DNA from: Pseudomonas massiliensis | GTDB lineage: Bacteria > Pseudomonadota > Gammaproteobacteria > Pseudomonadales > Pseudomonadaceae | Direction: 5' to 3' | DNA: 64,000 nt | NCBI RefSeq assembly: GCF_000826105.1 | Contig: NZ_CCYK01000006.1 | Coordinates: forward strand, 62,001 to 126,000 | Shown: piece by piece, positions 11,903-21,771 of the stretch | Position numbering within the stretch: the stretch's first letter is position 1 | How the letters are laid out: the number at the start of each line of letters is the position of its first letter | Translations under genes and position numbers: made by a program | Notes under the pieces: model-generated | What the model was told of the DNA's origin: nothing | The model's input: only the letters and a program-made list of their open reading frames with translations | The model's database searches: none

Positions 11903-13686
11903 TCGACGCCTTGCTTGCATGCTTGCCGCACTGGTCACGGCCAGGCTGGTTCTTTGCCTGGCCGCTGCTTGCCTGGCTGTGCTGGGGCCTGTGGCTGCGC
12001 AGACGCCGCAGCGGGCGCTGGCAGGCGCTATTGCCGCGGGCTTTTCACGGCACGCTTTTGCGCGGCAGCCAGGCTCGGGCTCAGCACTGGCCGCGGGTAC
12101 TGCTCGCCATGGCGGCCGTGTTGGCAGGGCTGGCCCTCGCGGGGCCGGGCTGGCAGCGGGACCAGCCACTGAGCCAGCGCCCTGACGATCCCTTGGTGAT
12201 CCTGCTTGCGCTGACGCCCGACATGCTCGCCCGGGACGTCTCGCCAGACCGCCTGAGCCAGGCGCGACGCAAGATACTGGATGTGCTGCAGCGTCGCGCC
12301 GAGGCGCAGACGGCCATCGTCGTCTATGCCGGCAGTGCGCATACCCTGGTGCCGCTGTCCGATGATCAGGCCACCAGCGCCAACCTGCTCGAGGCCTTGA
12401 AGCCTTCCCTCATGCCTGAACCCGGGCAGCGCGCCGACCTGGCCGTGCGCCAGGGCCTGGACCTGCTGGCCCAGGCCGGCCAGGGGCCGGGCCGCCTGCT
12501 GTTGATCGCTTCCAGCCTGAACGACGAGGAGCGTGCCGGCATCGATCATTGGCTGGGCCGACGGGCGCCGCCTCTGCTCATACTGGGTGTCGGCACCCCG
12601 GAAGGTGCCGTGGTGCCGCAGGAAAACGGTGAACTGCTCAAGGACCCCCGTGGTGGTATCGCCCTCGCCCGCCTCGACGTGGATGCCTTGACGGCCACCG
12701 CGGCCAGTGCCCATGGCCGCTATGAGACAGCGCGGATCGACAGCCATGACCTGCACGCCCTGGGCATGCTCGATGGCGGTCACAGTTCGTTCGGTGCCGA
12801 CGCGGCACTGGCAAGCCCATCGGACCGTTGGGCCGACCAGGGGTATTGGCTGCTCTTGCCCTTGCTGGGGCTCGCCGCTCTGGCCGGACGACGTGGCTGG
12901 CTGCTGTGCCTACCCCTCTGGCTGGCCTTGGGCGCAGCGCCTTCGCCGGTCTATGCCTTCAGCCTGGCCGACTTCTGGTTGCGTCCGGACCAGCAGGGCC
13001 AGCGTCTGCTCACTCGAGCGCCAGACGAAGCGGCCGCGCGGTTCAGCGACCCTCGCTGGCAGGGCGTGGCCCTCTATCGGGCCCAACAATACGCCGAGGC
13101 GGCCAAGCGCTTCGCCCAGGGCGACAGCGCAGCCGACCATTACAACCGTGGCAACGCACTGGCGCTGTCCGGGAAGCTGGAAAGCGCGCTCGATGCTTAC
13201 GAGCAGGCACTGGAACGCGACCCCGCCCTGTCCATCGCCCGTGACAACCAGGCCCTGGTCAGGTCCATGCTGCAAGCGCGGCAGGCGTCGGTACCTGGTA
13301 CACCGCCCTCCGCCCCTTCGGCGCCAGCGAAAGAACCACCGGCTGCCTCTAGCTCTCCCAGTGGGCCGTCACCGGGTCCGGGCGTTCCATCGGCGGCCAT
13401 GCCGTCAGCTCACCCAGCCACGACGACCACGGACAGCCCAGCCTCGACTGCTACCTCCCCAGCGCCCAGTGCCACCGTCGATGGCAATAAAGACGACCAC
13501 CTTGGCAACCACACTGGCGCTCTAGAGGCGAGCGCATCCCAGAACAACGGCCCGGTGCTGGAGCGCTACCCGGAAGACGAAGCCCGGCAATCGCTGGAGC
13601 AATGGCTGCGACAGATACCGGACGATCCGTCAGAATTGCTCCGGCGCAAATTCTGGTATGAACAGCGACAACGGCAGGAACAATAG
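11899..13686 (+). CDS. BatB-like VWA and TPR domain membrane protein
   Basis: Second VWA protein of the operon, 595 residues. Two N-terminal helices (about 17-34 and 68-85) precede a VWA-like domain (about 95-290). Helices around 315-355 follow. A tetratricopeptide pair covers about 390-450 (GVALYRAQQYAEAAKRFAQG, then HYNRGNALALSGKLESALDA). A Pro/Ser/Ala-rich linker (about 460-545) leads to a short conserved tail. The MIDAS aspartate and serines are replaced (LLALTPDMLARDVSP instead of DxSxS), so metal binding is doubtful. It fuses what are separate batB and batC genes in other bacteria. The start overlaps the batA stop (ATGA). Confidence 0.87.
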   Translation: MIDALLACLPHWSRPGWFFAWPLLAWLCWGLWLRRRRSGRWQALLPRAFHGTLLRGSQARAQHWPRVLLAMAAVLAGLALAGPGWQRDQPLSQRPDDPLVILLALTPDMLARDVSPDRLSQARRKILDVLQRRAEAQTAIVVYAGSAHTLVPLSDDQATSANLLEALKPSLMPEPGQRADLAVRQGLDLLAQAGQGPGRLLLIASSLNDEERAGIDHWLGRRAPPLLILGVGTPEGAVVPQENGELLKDPRGGIALARLDVDALTATAASAHGRYETARIDSHDLHALGMLDGGHSSFGADAALASPSDRWADQGYWLLLPLLGLAALAGRRGWLLCLPLWLALGAAPSPVYAFSLADFWLRPDQQGQRLLTRAPDEAAARFSDPRWQGVALYRAQQYAEAAKRFAQGDSAADHYNRGNALALSGKLESALDAYEQALERDPALSIARDNQALVRSMLQARQASVPGTPPSAPSAPAKEPPAASSSPSGPSPGPGVPSAAMPSAHPATTTTDSPASTATSPAPSATVDGNKDDHLGNHTGALEASASQNNGPVLERYPEDEARQSLEQWLRQIPDDPSELLRRKFWYEQRQRQEQ

Positions 13687-13688
13687 TG

Positions 13689-15296
13689 ATGAGTCGGCTC
13701 TACGCCTTTCTTCTAAGCGTGCTAGCGCTGGCGCTGCCGCTCCCGGCAGTGGCTGCGGTACTGGTCGCCAGCGTGGACCGCGCTCGCCTGGCGGTGGGCG
13801 AATCCTTCGAGCTAAGCCTTGAAACCGGTGACGTGACCCTGTTCGGCCGGCCGGACACCGCGCCCCTGGAAGCGGACTTTCACGTTGGCGATGTTCGCCA
13901 GGTAAACCGACCAGCCAGCATTGCCGACGACCGGGCTGCCAGTACCCGCTGGATCGTTTCCCTGGTCGCGCTTGGCAGTGGGACCCTGACCATTCCGGCG
14001 CTGCAGGTCGGCGAGCTGCGCAGCCAGCCTATCGTGGTGCAGGTGTTGGACGCCCCGGCGGCCACCTCAGCCAGTGCTGCTCCGGTATTCATCGAGGCCA
14101 GCCTGGACCAGGAGCAGGTGTATGTGCAGGCCCAGGCGGTTCTGACCCTGCGTGTCTATCACAGCGTGGCCCTGTACGATGACAGCCTGTTCGCCCCGCC
14201 TGAACTCAGTGACGCCCGGGTAGAGCCGCTGGGCCCACGGCGCACCTACGAGAAGGTAATCAATGGGGTGCGCCATGGGGTCATCGAAACCCGCTATGCC
14301 CTTTATCCGCAACGCAGTGGGGAGCTTGTCCTGCCCGCGTTGATGTTCACTGCCACCACGGTGGCCAGCGATGACAATGGGCGTCCTCGCCCTGGCACTC
14401 AGGTGCGGGTCGCTTCGGCGAGCCTGAGCCTGAAGGTGTTGCCCAAGCCCGGCCTTTACCCGGCCGACGCGGCCTGGCTGCCGGCCCGCAGCCTGAGCCT
14501 GAGCGAAACCTGGAACCCTGCTCCGGAGACGGCCTCGGTGGGGCAATCCCTGACGCGCACCCTGACGCTCGAGGCCGACGGGCTCTCCAGCGCGCAGCTT
14601 CCACCGCTGCCCGATGGCGCCGTGGATGCAATGCGTCGCTACCCCGACCAGCCGCGGCTGGACGACCAGCACACCGAGCGCGGACTGGTGGGAAGCCGAC
14701 AGGAGCGCGAGGCCCTGGTGCCCAGCCGGCCTGGCCGCAGCGAGCTGCCTGCCGTGGACATCGTCTGGTGGAATACCCGGGAAGATCATCTGGAGCATAC
14801 CAGCCTCCCCGCCCGTGCGTTCGAAGTCCAGCCGGCGGCCGAGCCAGCCAGCGTTACTTCGCTGCCGGGGCGCGCCCTGCCGGGCCCGTTGTGGCCGTGG
14901 CAACTGGCAACCGCGCTATTGTCGCTCACCACGCTGCTCGGCTTCGGCCTGTGGTGGCGGGCCCGCTCCCGGCCGGCGGTGGCTCGGCTTGCAGCCGCCG
15001 GCCCCAGCGCTCGCGGCCTGCTCGACGACCTCAAGCGAGCCTGCCTGAACAATGATCCGCAGTCGTCGCGCCAGGCGCTGGATGCCTGGGCGCGTCAACA
15101 GTCCGAGACCCTGGCGCAGATGGCCGTGCGCCATCCGCCGCTGTCCGATGCGCTTGATGGCCTCAACGGCGCGCTCTACAGCGAAGCCGGGCGCTACTGG
15201 CAAGGCCGGCGCCTGTGGCAGGCCGTCAGTAGCCTACCCAATGGTGGCCGCCCCGCAGGGGCCGAGGAAAGCCTGCCGCCGCTCTACCCCAAATAG
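13689..15296 (+). CDS. BatD-like protein
   Basis: Exported, membrane-anchored protein of the BatD (oxygen tolerance) family, 535 residues. It has a signal peptide (MSRLYAFLLSVLALALPLPAVAA), a long beta-rich periplasmic region with three repeat-like domains, and one C-terminal transmembrane helix (about 403-423, LWPWQLATALLSLTTLLGFG). A short helical cytosolic tail ends in a Pro-rich stretch. I chose the ATG at 13689; a GTG one codon upstream overlaps the previous stop. It is the last gene of the MoxR/Bat operon. The family name comes from Bacteroides work, and its role in Pseudomonas is not established. Confidence 0.86.
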   Translation: MSRLYAFLLSVLALALPLPAVAAVLVASVDRARLAVGESFELSLETGDVTLFGRPDTAPLEADFHVGDVRQVNRPASIADDRAASTRWIVSLVALGSGTLTIPALQVGELRSQPIVVQVLDAPAATSASAAPVFIEASLDQEQVYVQAQAVLTLRVYHSVALYDDSLFAPPELSDARVEPLGPRRTYEKVINGVRHGVIETRYALYPQRSGELVLPALMFTATTVASDDNGRPRPGTQVRVASASLSLKVLPKPGLYPADAAWLPARSLSLSETWNPAPETASVGQSLTRTLTLEADGLSSAQLPPLPDGAVDAMRRYPDQPRLDDQHTERGLVGSRQEREALVPSRPGRSELPAVDIVWWNTREDHLEHTSLPARAFEVQPAAEPASVTSLPGRALPGPLWPWQLATALLSLTTLLGFGLWWRARSRPAVARLAAAGPSARGLLDDLKRACLNNDPQSSRQALDAWARQQSETLAQMAVRHPPLSDALDGLNGALYSEAGRYWQGRRLWQAVSSLPNGGRPAGAEESLPPLYPK

Positions 15297-15313
15297 TTTC
15301 TCGAGGCCCGCCA

Positions 15314-16546
15314 ATGCGCTTGCTGCACACTTCCGACTGGCACCTGGGGCAGAGCCTCCATGGCCAGGACCGCGACTATGAACACCAGGCCTTTCTGCGC
15401 TGGCTACTGGCTCGCATCCAGGCGCTGGTACCAGACGCCCTGCTGATCGCCGGCGACATCTTCGATACCGTGAACCCGCCGCTCAAGGCCCAGGAGCGGC
15501 TCTACGACTTCATCGTCAGCGCCCACGAGGCCCTGCCCTCCCTGACCATCGTGATGATCGCCGGCAATCATGATTCTGGCTCGCGCATCGAATTGCCCGC
15601 CCCGCTCATGCGTCGCCTGCGCACCCACGCCCTGGGACGCGTGCTCTGGCTGGACGATGGCCAGCTCGATTGCGAACGGTTGCTCATCCCCTTGCCAGGT
15701 GCCAATGGCGCTATCGCCGGCTGGTGCCTGGCGCTGCCCTTCCTGCGCCCGGCGGAGGTCACCGGGCCTCATCTGGGTGAGAACTACCTGAGCGGCATCG
15801 CCCTGGTGCACCGGCGCCTTATCGCCGCGGCCAATGCACGCCGCGCCCCCGGCCAGCCGCTGATTGCGATCAGCCATGCACACATGGCTGGCGGCGCGGT
15901 TTCCCTGGACTCCGAGCGCAGCCTGGTCATTGGCCACGCCGAAGCGCTGCCGGCCAACCTGTTCGACGACAGCGTGAATTACGTTGCCCTGGGGCACCTG
16001 CACAAGCCGCAGCAGGTCAACGGCGAGCAGCGACTGCGCTACAGTGGTTCGCCCATTCCATTGTCTTTCTCAGAAGTGGACTACCCCCATCAGGTGCTGC
16101 AGGTGGATTTCGTCGGCGACCGCCTGGAGCAGGTACAGCCGCACCGGGTTCCACGGGCGGTGGACCTGCTACGGGTCGGCCCGGCCCCGCTCGATGAAGT
16201 ACTGGCGCGGCTGGCCGCGCTACCCCAGCCTGACCTGCTCGCCGAGGTGGTGCAACATCCCTGGCTGGAAGTGCGGGTAACCCTGAATGAACCCCAGCCC
16301 GAACTGCGCGCCCGGGTAGAGGCGGCGTTGAATGGCAAGGCCGCGCGCCTGGTGCGCATCGCGGTCGAGTACCAGGGCCGGAGCGCTGGCGGTTCCGAAG
16401 GCCCCCTGGAGCAGTTGGAACAGCTCAGCCCGGAGCAGGTATTCAGCCGCGCCTGGGAAGAGCAATACGCAAGCCAGGTGGATGACGCCACCCTGGCAGA
16501 CTTCCTGACTTTGCTGCAGGAAGAGCAGACGGAGCACCAGCCTTGA
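15314..16546 (+). CDS. sbcD: Exonuclease subunit SbcD
   Basis: Nuclease subunit of the SbcCD (Mre11-Rad50-like) complex, which cuts DNA hairpins and processes protein-blocked ends in the cytosol. The calcineurin-like phosphoesterase motifs are present in order: HTSDWHLG at the N-terminus, ALLIAGDIFDT, VMIAGNHDSG, AISHAHMAGG and YVALGHLHKPQ. At 410 residues it has the usual size. The start follows batD by 17 bases. The stop overlaps the sbcC start, so the two subunits are coupled. Confidence 0.96.
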   Translation: MRLLHTSDWHLGQSLHGQDRDYEHQAFLRWLLARIQALVPDALLIAGDIFDTVNPPLKAQERLYDFIVSAHEALPSLTIVMIAGNHDSGSRIELPAPLMRRLRTHALGRVLWLDDGQLDCERLLIPLPGANGAIAGWCLALPFLRPAEVTGPHLGENYLSGIALVHRRLIAAANARRAPGQPLIAISHAHMAGGAVSLDSERSLVIGHAEALPANLFDDSVNYVALGHLHKPQQVNGEQRLRYSGSPIPLSFSEVDYPHQVLQVDFVGDRLEQVQPHRVPRAVDLLRVGPAPLDEVLARLAALPQPDLLAEVVQHPWLEVRVTLNEPQPELRARVEAALNGKAARLVRIAVEYQGRSAGGSEGPLEQLEQLSPEQVFSRAWEEQYASQVDDATLADFLTLLQEEQTEHQP

Positions 16547-19500
16547 AGATTCTTGCCATTCGACTGCGGAATCTGGCTTCCCTGGCCGGGCCCGTAGTTC
16601 TTGATTTCACCACCGAACCCCTGGCCAGCGCCGGTCTGTTCGCGATCACTGGCCCCACCGGCGCGGGCAAGAGCACCCTGCTGGATGCCCTCTGCCTGGC
16701 GTTGTTCGGCGCGGTGCCCCGGCTCGGGGCCACTGCCCGGGACGCCAAGGTACCCGACGCCGACGGCGAAATTGCCATCTGGGATGCGCGCAACCTGCTG
16801 CGCCGCGGGGCCGGCGCAGGCTTTGCCGAAGTGGACTTCCTTGGGGTGGACGGGGTGCGCTACCGGGCCCGTTGGGAAGCCAACCGCGCCCGGGACAAGG
16901 CTGGAGCCAAGCTGCAGCCGAGCCGGCAAAGCCTGTTGGACCTCGACAGCGACCGCCTGCTGGCGACCCAGAAGAACGAGTACCGACCACTGCTGGAAGC
17001 GCGCCTGGGGCTGAATTTCGAGCAGTTCACCCGCGCCGTGCTGTTGGCCCAGAGCGAGTTCAGCGCTTTCCTCAAGGCCAATGACAACGAGCGCAGTGAA
17101 CTGCTGGAGAAGCTTACCGACACCGCGCTCTACAGCCGCCTTGGCCGCCGTGCCTACGACAAGGCACGGAGTGCGCGCCAGCAATTGGAAAACCTGCAGG
17201 CTCAGAATGGCGCGATCCAAGCCCTGGATGAACACAGTCGCCGGGACCTGGACGAGCGCCTCGTCATGGCCCGGACAACCCTGAGCGGCTGTCAGGAAGA
17301 GCGGCGAATGCTTCAGGTCCAGCGACAGCACCAGTTGGAGACCGAGCTGTTGCTGGCGCAGGCCCATGCCGCCACCGAGGCCGTGGCTCAAGCCCAGCAT
17401 CAATGGCAACAGCAGGAGGGGGAGCGTCAAACGCTCGCGCTGCTGCAGGCTCTGGCGCCCCAAAGAGCCGTGCTCGAGCAAAGCCGTCGCTTGGGTGTAC
17501 ATCACCAGAAACTGGCCGAGGCGCGCAACGAGGCCCTGACAGCCAGGGCTGCCGCCGAGCAGGCCAGTGAAGCCGAGCAGGGAAAGGCCGCCGAAGCCAC
17601 GGCTCGCTTGCAGCGGGCGACCGAGGCTCAGGCCGAGGCCGCGCCCGCCTTGCGCCAGGCCCAGGACCTGCAAGCCACCCTGCAGCTATTGGAACAGGAG
17701 CTTGCGCCGCGCCAGACGCAATGGGCCCAGGTGGAGCGGGATTTCGAGGCCGGGCGCACGGCGCTGACCGCGCTAGAACAGGCACAGGCCAAGGGAGATA
17801 CGGTGCTGCATGCGGTACAGGCGCGCCTGGAGGCAAGCGCCGGGCTGGCCCGCCTGGCCAGTGCCTGGACCGCCTACCAGCCGCGGCTGCGCCAGGCCGT
17901 GGAGGCAGCCCAGCGGGTCAGCGAACTCCAGGCCAAAGCCTCGCCGCTGAAGCAGGACGCGGAACGGGCGAGCCAGGTCCAGGCTGACCTCCAGGCTCGC
18001 TTGCACGAACTGGCGGCCCGGCTCGGCGGCACCGAGGACCTGGGCGAGCGACTCAAGCTATTGACCGATCTGCTACGCGACGACCGCGACGGCCTGCATG
18101 CCCTGACCTCGCTGGATGAGCATTGGCGCCGCTGTGCCCAGGCGCAAGAGCGGCTGGCGGACCTGGCGGCGCAACAGCAGGATTTGACCAGGAAGCGCCA
18201 GACTTGCATCGAGCAAGGCCAGGCTGCCAAGGCGGAACACGAAAGAGCCAGCCAGGCCCTGGACGTGACCACGCAGGTACTGGAGCGGCAGCATCTGGCA
18301 CGGCTTCGCGCCGGTCTCCTGCCGGGCGCACCCTGCCCAGTGTGCGGCAGCGAGGATCACCCCGGCGAGACGGCAACCAGCGCCGAAGTCGCGCTGCAGA
18401 CGCTGGAAGCACAGGACCTGGCCGAAATCGAAACGGCCCAGGCGCGGGTCAATGCGCTTGCCGAACAGCTGGCCGAGCTGCGTGCCGAGGTGCGCGGCCT
18501 CAACGACCGGCTGAAAGCCTTGCATGAGCAGCAACAGCGCGAGCAGGCTCAACTGACCGCCGCGCTGGATGCCTTGGGAACGCTTGCGCGCCAGGACGAA
18601 CTGCTGGCGATACCCGAGCCCCGGCGCCAGGCCTGGCTCAACGACGCCGTAGCCCGGTTGCGCGAACAGATTTCCCGCGATGAAGAGCAACTCCAAGCGT
18701 TGCTCGCCGCCCAGGCCGACGCAACGCAGCTGCAGCAACAGCTGCGCCAGGCGCAGCAGCGCAGCGACGAGGCGGCTGCACAGTGGCGTGAGCACCAGGC
18801 ATCGCTCGAGCGTGAGCGGCAACGCTTCGAGGATGAGCTGGACGGGTTCGGTAGCCTGCTTCCGGCCGCTACCCTTGCGGCCCTGAGGGCAGAGCCGGTT
18901 CAAGCGCGCGAGACGCTGGAACGTACCCTGGCTGAACGCTTGAGCCTGGAAGAACAGCATCAGGCACAGAGCCTTAGTCAAAGCCAACGAGCCCAGCATA
19001 TCCAGGTGGCGCAGGCCCAGCTCGTCCTGCTGGGCGAGCAGGCGCGGGAACAGCGCATCGCCGTTGACCAGGCCCAGAAGCGCCTGGAAGCGCTGCGCAA
19101 GACGCTGGCCGAGCAGCTGGCGCCTCATGCGAGCGTGACGGCCTGGCAGGCGCAGCTGGACACAGCCGTGACTCAGGCACGGGATGCCCAGGCGCAGGCC
19201 AATCAAGCGCTGCAACTGGCGCGCGACCAAGCTCTGCAAGCCCAGGCCCAGGCGCGAAGCCTCGAAGAGCAACTGACCGCCAACGAAGCCGAATACGCGG
19301 AGCTGACCCAGCGGCTGGCAAGCTGGCGCGCCGGGCATCCAACCCTGGACGATTCGACCCTGGCGCATTTACTGACATTGGGCGAAGCCGACATCGAGGC
19401 CATGCAGGCAAGGCTGGGCCAGGCCCAGCGGTCGCTGGAACAGGCTCAGGCTGTGCTTGCCGAGCGCCAGGCGCGCGTCCAGGCGCATCAAGGGCAGGCG

Positions 19501-20178
19501 CCCACGGCCAGCCGGCCCGCCGAAGACTTGGCCGCGGCACTCGTTGAAATCGAAAGCACCTGCCAGTTGCAGGAGCAACAATGCGCCGAGTTGCGTGCCG
19601 CGCAATTGGAAGACGATCAGCGCCGACAGGCCCGGGATGCGCTCGCCGCGCAGCTTGCCCACGCCCAGGCTGAACATACGCGCTGGGCGCGCCTATCGGC
19701 CCTGATCGGTTCGGCCGAAGGTGATCGGCTACGCAAGATCGCCCAGGCCTACAACCTTGACTTGCTTGTCCGCCACGCCAACGCGCAGCTGCTGCAACTG
19801 GCCCGTCGCTACCGGCTCAAGCGTGGCGGCAGTGCACTCGGGCTACTCGTGGTAGATACCGAAATGGGGGATGAAGTGCGTTCGGTCCATTCCCTGAGTG
19901 GCGGCGAAACCTTCCTGGTTTCCCTGGCACTGGCGCTGGGCCTGGCCTCCATGGCATCGAGCAGCTTGAAGATCGAATCCTTGTTCATCGACGAGGGCTT
20001 CGGCAGTCTGGACCCCGAATCACTGCAATTGGCCATGGACGCCCTCGATAACCTGCAAGCCCAAGGTCGCAAGGTGGCGGTCATTTCCCACGTGCAGGAA
20101 ATGCACGAGCGCATCCCGGTGCAGATTCAGGTGCAGCGTCAGGGTAATGGCTTGAGCGAGGTACGGGTGGTGCCCTGA
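16543..20178 (+). CDS. sbcC: Exonuclease subunit SbcC (SMC-like ATPase)
   Basis: ATPase subunit of SbcCD, 1211 residues. It has an N-terminal Walker A (AITGPTGAGKSTLLDALCLA, about residues 31-50) and very long Gln/Ala/Glu-rich coiled coils (about 190-1010). The zinc hook at the apex is CPVCGSEDHPG, with Cys598 and Cys601. The C-terminal half carries the ABC signature (VHSLSGGETFLVSLALALGL), Walker B (IESLFIDEGFGSLDPES) and the H-loop (VAVISHVQEM). It starts with TTG at 16543, overlapping the sbcD stop (TTGA), which is a common arrangement for this pair. It works with SbcD in hairpin removal and double-strand break repair. Confidence 0.96.
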   Translation: MKILAIRLRNLASLAGPVVLDFTTEPLASAGLFAITGPTGAGKSTLLDALCLALFGAVPRLGATARDAKVPDADGEIAIWDARNLLRRGAGAGFAEVDFLGVDGVRYRARWEANRARDKAGAKLQPSRQSLLDLDSDRLLATQKNEYRPLLEARLGLNFEQFTRAVLLAQSEFSAFLKANDNERSELLEKLTDTALYSRLGRRAYDKARSARQQLENLQAQNGAIQALDEHSRRDLDERLVMARTTLSGCQEERRMLQVQRQHQLETELLLAQAHAATEAVAQAQHQWQQQEGERQTLALLQALAPQRAVLEQSRRLGVHHQKLAEARNEALTARAAAEQASEAEQGKAAEATARLQRATEAQAEAAPALRQAQDLQATLQLLEQELAPRQTQWAQVERDFEAGRTALTALEQAQAKGDTVLHAVQARLEASAGLARLASAWTAYQPRLRQAVEAAQRVSELQAKASPLKQDAERASQVQADLQARLHELAARLGGTEDLGERLKLLTDLLRDDRDGLHALTSLDEHWRRCAQAQERLADLAAQQQDLTRKRQTCIEQGQAAKAEHERASQALDVTTQVLERQHLARLRAGLLPGAPCPVCGSEDHPGETATSAEVALQTLEAQDLAEIETAQARVNALAEQLAELRAEVRGLNDRLKALHEQQQREQAQLTAALDALGTLARQDELLAIPEPRRQAWLNDAVARLREQISRDEEQLQALLAAQADATQLQQQLRQAQQRSDEAAAQWREHQASLERERQRFEDELDGFGSLLPAATLAALRAEPVQARETLERTLAERLSLEEQHQAQSLSQSQRAQHIQVAQAQLVLLGEQAREQRIAVDQAQKRLEALRKTLAEQLAPHASVTAWQAQLDTAVTQARDAQAQANQALQLARDQALQAQAQARSLEEQLTANEAEYAELTQRLASWRAGHPTLDDSTLAHLLTLGEADIEAMQARLGQAQRSLEQAQAVLAERQARVQAHQGQAPTASRPAEDLAAALVEIESTCQLQEQQCAELRAAQLEDDQRRQARDALAAQLAHAQAEHTRWARLSALIGSAEGDRLRKIAQAYNLDLLVRHANAQLLQLARRYRLKRGGSALGLLVVDTEMGDEVRSVHSLSGGETFLVSLALALGLASMASSSLKIESLFIDEGFGSLDPESLQLAMDALDNLQAQGRKVAVISHVQEMHERIPVQIQVQRQGNGLSEVRVVP

Positions 20179-20267
20179 ACGGCGGCTGCCACTCAGGCGC
20201 CCGCCGCTCGGCTCGCGATCAGGGCAGCGTTGCAGCGTCGCTGACGCCTGCAGGGCCCCCCCGGGGT

Positions 20268-20453
20268 TTACTGAGCGTCGCCGACCTTGTGACTGAGGGC
20301 AGCGTAGAAATGGGCGCTTTTGCGCAAGTACTGCTGGGTATAGCTCTGGGTGGACGCTCCGTTCTTGTCGGCTTGGCCGCTGGCGCCGGCTGGCAAGGCG
20401 ACCGAAGCGGAGATAGCGGATGCGGCGATAACAGAGAAAAGATTGAAGTTCAT
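20268..20453 (-). CDS. Small putative exported protein
   Basis: Protein of 61 residues beginning MNFNLFSVIAASAISASVAL, a good Sec signal peptide with a likely cleavage after PAGASG. The mature part is only about 35 residues (rich in Gln, Ser and Tyr, ending SHKVGDAQ) and resembles nothing I can name. The start at 20453 has a strong GGAGGA eight bases upstream, which argues that it is real; a longer frame starting at 20525 lacks that support. It stands between sbcC and the lactonase gene. Confidence 0.65.
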   Translation of the reverse strand: MNFNLFSVIAASAISASVALPAGASGQADKNGASTQSYTQQYLRKSAHFYAALSHKVGDAQ

Positions 20454-20542
20454 GATGGCGTTCCTCCGGGAAGTAAGTGACTGTGAAGCCAACTTACTCC
20501 CCGAAGCGGGCCCGCTGAAATTCATTGGGCCATTAGCGGTTA

Positions 20543-21706
20543 TTACCGGGATTGATGCGAAGCCCCAATGAATTTCACGTCCGAAGGCGCATCGATGGCG
20601 TAACGCTGCACGGTAGCCAACAATTGCCCCGTACGGACGTCTCGGGCCACCACCACGATTTCATTGCTTTTCTGGTTGGCGATCAGCACGAAACGGCCGG
20701 TCGGATCGAGGCTGAACTCCCGCGGGTGGTCCCCTTCCACTGACCGCCGCTGGATGGGCTTTAGCCCACCGGCCTGGTCCACGGCATAAACCACCAGCTC
20801 GTTGACACTGCCGCGGTTGCTGACATAGAGGAACTTGCCATCCGCTGACAAGTGAAGGCCGGCCCCCGCACCGATCGCGGGGGTCACCCCGGGAGCCAGG
20901 TCTTGCAACTGCGTGCGCACCAGGTTGCCGGCCTGCCAACTGAAGCTTGCTACCTGAGCGGGCATCTCCAGGGTGAGCCAGGCACGTTCGCCACTGCGGT
21001 CGAACAGCAGGTGGCGCGGACCACTGCCAGGCGGCAAGGTAACAGCCGCTGGGCTGGCGGGGCTCAGGGGCACCTTGGCGTCAGGCTGGTAGCGATAGAT
21101 GAAAACCTTGTCGGCGCCCAGATCGTTGGCGTAGACAAAACCCTGGTTGCTGACGACCGAATGCACATGCCCACTGGCCTGGCGCTCGGCGTTCACCTTG
21201 CTGGGAGCGTGGCTGAGCTGCTGGACCACCTCGCCCAGCCGCCCGTCTCGCTCCACGGGTAGCACCGCCAGGCTGCCGCCGGGGTTCGGCTGTACCGCAT
21301 AGTTGGAAACGAAGAGAAAACGCTCGTCCGCGCTGAGGCTGGAGTGGGTCGGCTCCTCCCCACGGGTCTCGACCTGGTTGATCAAGGTCAGTTCATGGGT
21401 GGCCGGGTCAATACGGTAGCTGCTGACCCGGCCTATCGTGTCTTTCTGCCCGGGTCCATTTTCATTGACCACGTACAGTCGGTCCTGAGCCTTGTTGAGT
21501 GTCAGCCAGGACGGGTTGTCTGCCTTTACCACCTGCGCGGGTGCCCTGGCTATCTGGCCACTGTCACTGTCGAAGGTCAGGCGGTAAAGGCCTTGGCTCG
21601 CGCCTTGGGTATAGGTTCCAACCAGGAGGTCATAGGAGCTGGCCTGGGCCAGTGGGGCGCCCAGGGCGGCGCCGGCAAGGGTAAGCGACATCAGTACTCG
21701 CAGCAT
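20543..21706 (-). CDS. Lactonase family protein (seven-bladed beta-propeller, exported)
   Basis: Protein of 387 residues with a signal peptide (MLRVLMSLTLAGAALGAPLAQA) and then a 6-phosphogluconolactonase-type (PF10282) propeller. The motifs LLVGTYTQGASQGLYRLTFD, GPRHLLFDRSGERAW, LHLSADGKFLYVSNRGS and GDHPREFSLDPTGRFVLIAN are the repeated blade signatures. Cytosolic Pgl enzymes lack a signal, so this secreted form may act on sugar lactones in the periplasm. That would fit the sugar-acid cluster at 22-26 kb, but the substrate is inferred. Confidence 0.85.
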   Translation of the reverse strand: MLRVLMSLTLAGAALGAPLAQASSYDLLVGTYTQGASQGLYRLTFDSDSGQIARAPAQVVKADNPSWLTLNKAQDRLYVVNENGPGQKDTIGRVSSYRIDPATHELTLINQVETRGEEPTHSSLSADERFLFVSNYAVQPNPGGSLAVLPVERDGRLGEVVQQLSHAPSKVNAERQASGHVHSVVSNQGFVYANDLGADKVFIYRYQPDAKVPLSPASPAAVTLPPGSGPRHLLFDRSGERAWLTLEMPAQVASFSWQAGNLVRTQLQDLAPGVTPAIGAGAGLHLSADGKFLYVSNRGSVNELVVYAVDQAGGLKPIQRRSVEGDHPREFSLDPTGRFVLIANQKSNEIVVVARDVRTGQLLATVQRYAIDAPSDVKFIGASHQSR

Positions 21707-21771
21707 GAATTAATCCTCTCGTGAAGACCGTACACGCGCGCAAAAGTTGAAGCCCAGACGGCTAGCGAATC

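Noticed and set aside
10688..12169. A 493-codon minus-strand frame antisense to batA/batB
   Set aside because: Antisense shadow that also crosses the garbled GC segment.
16090..17673. A 527-codon minus-strand frame opposite sbcD and sbcC
   Set aside because: Both sense genes carry full family motifs; the antisense frame has none.
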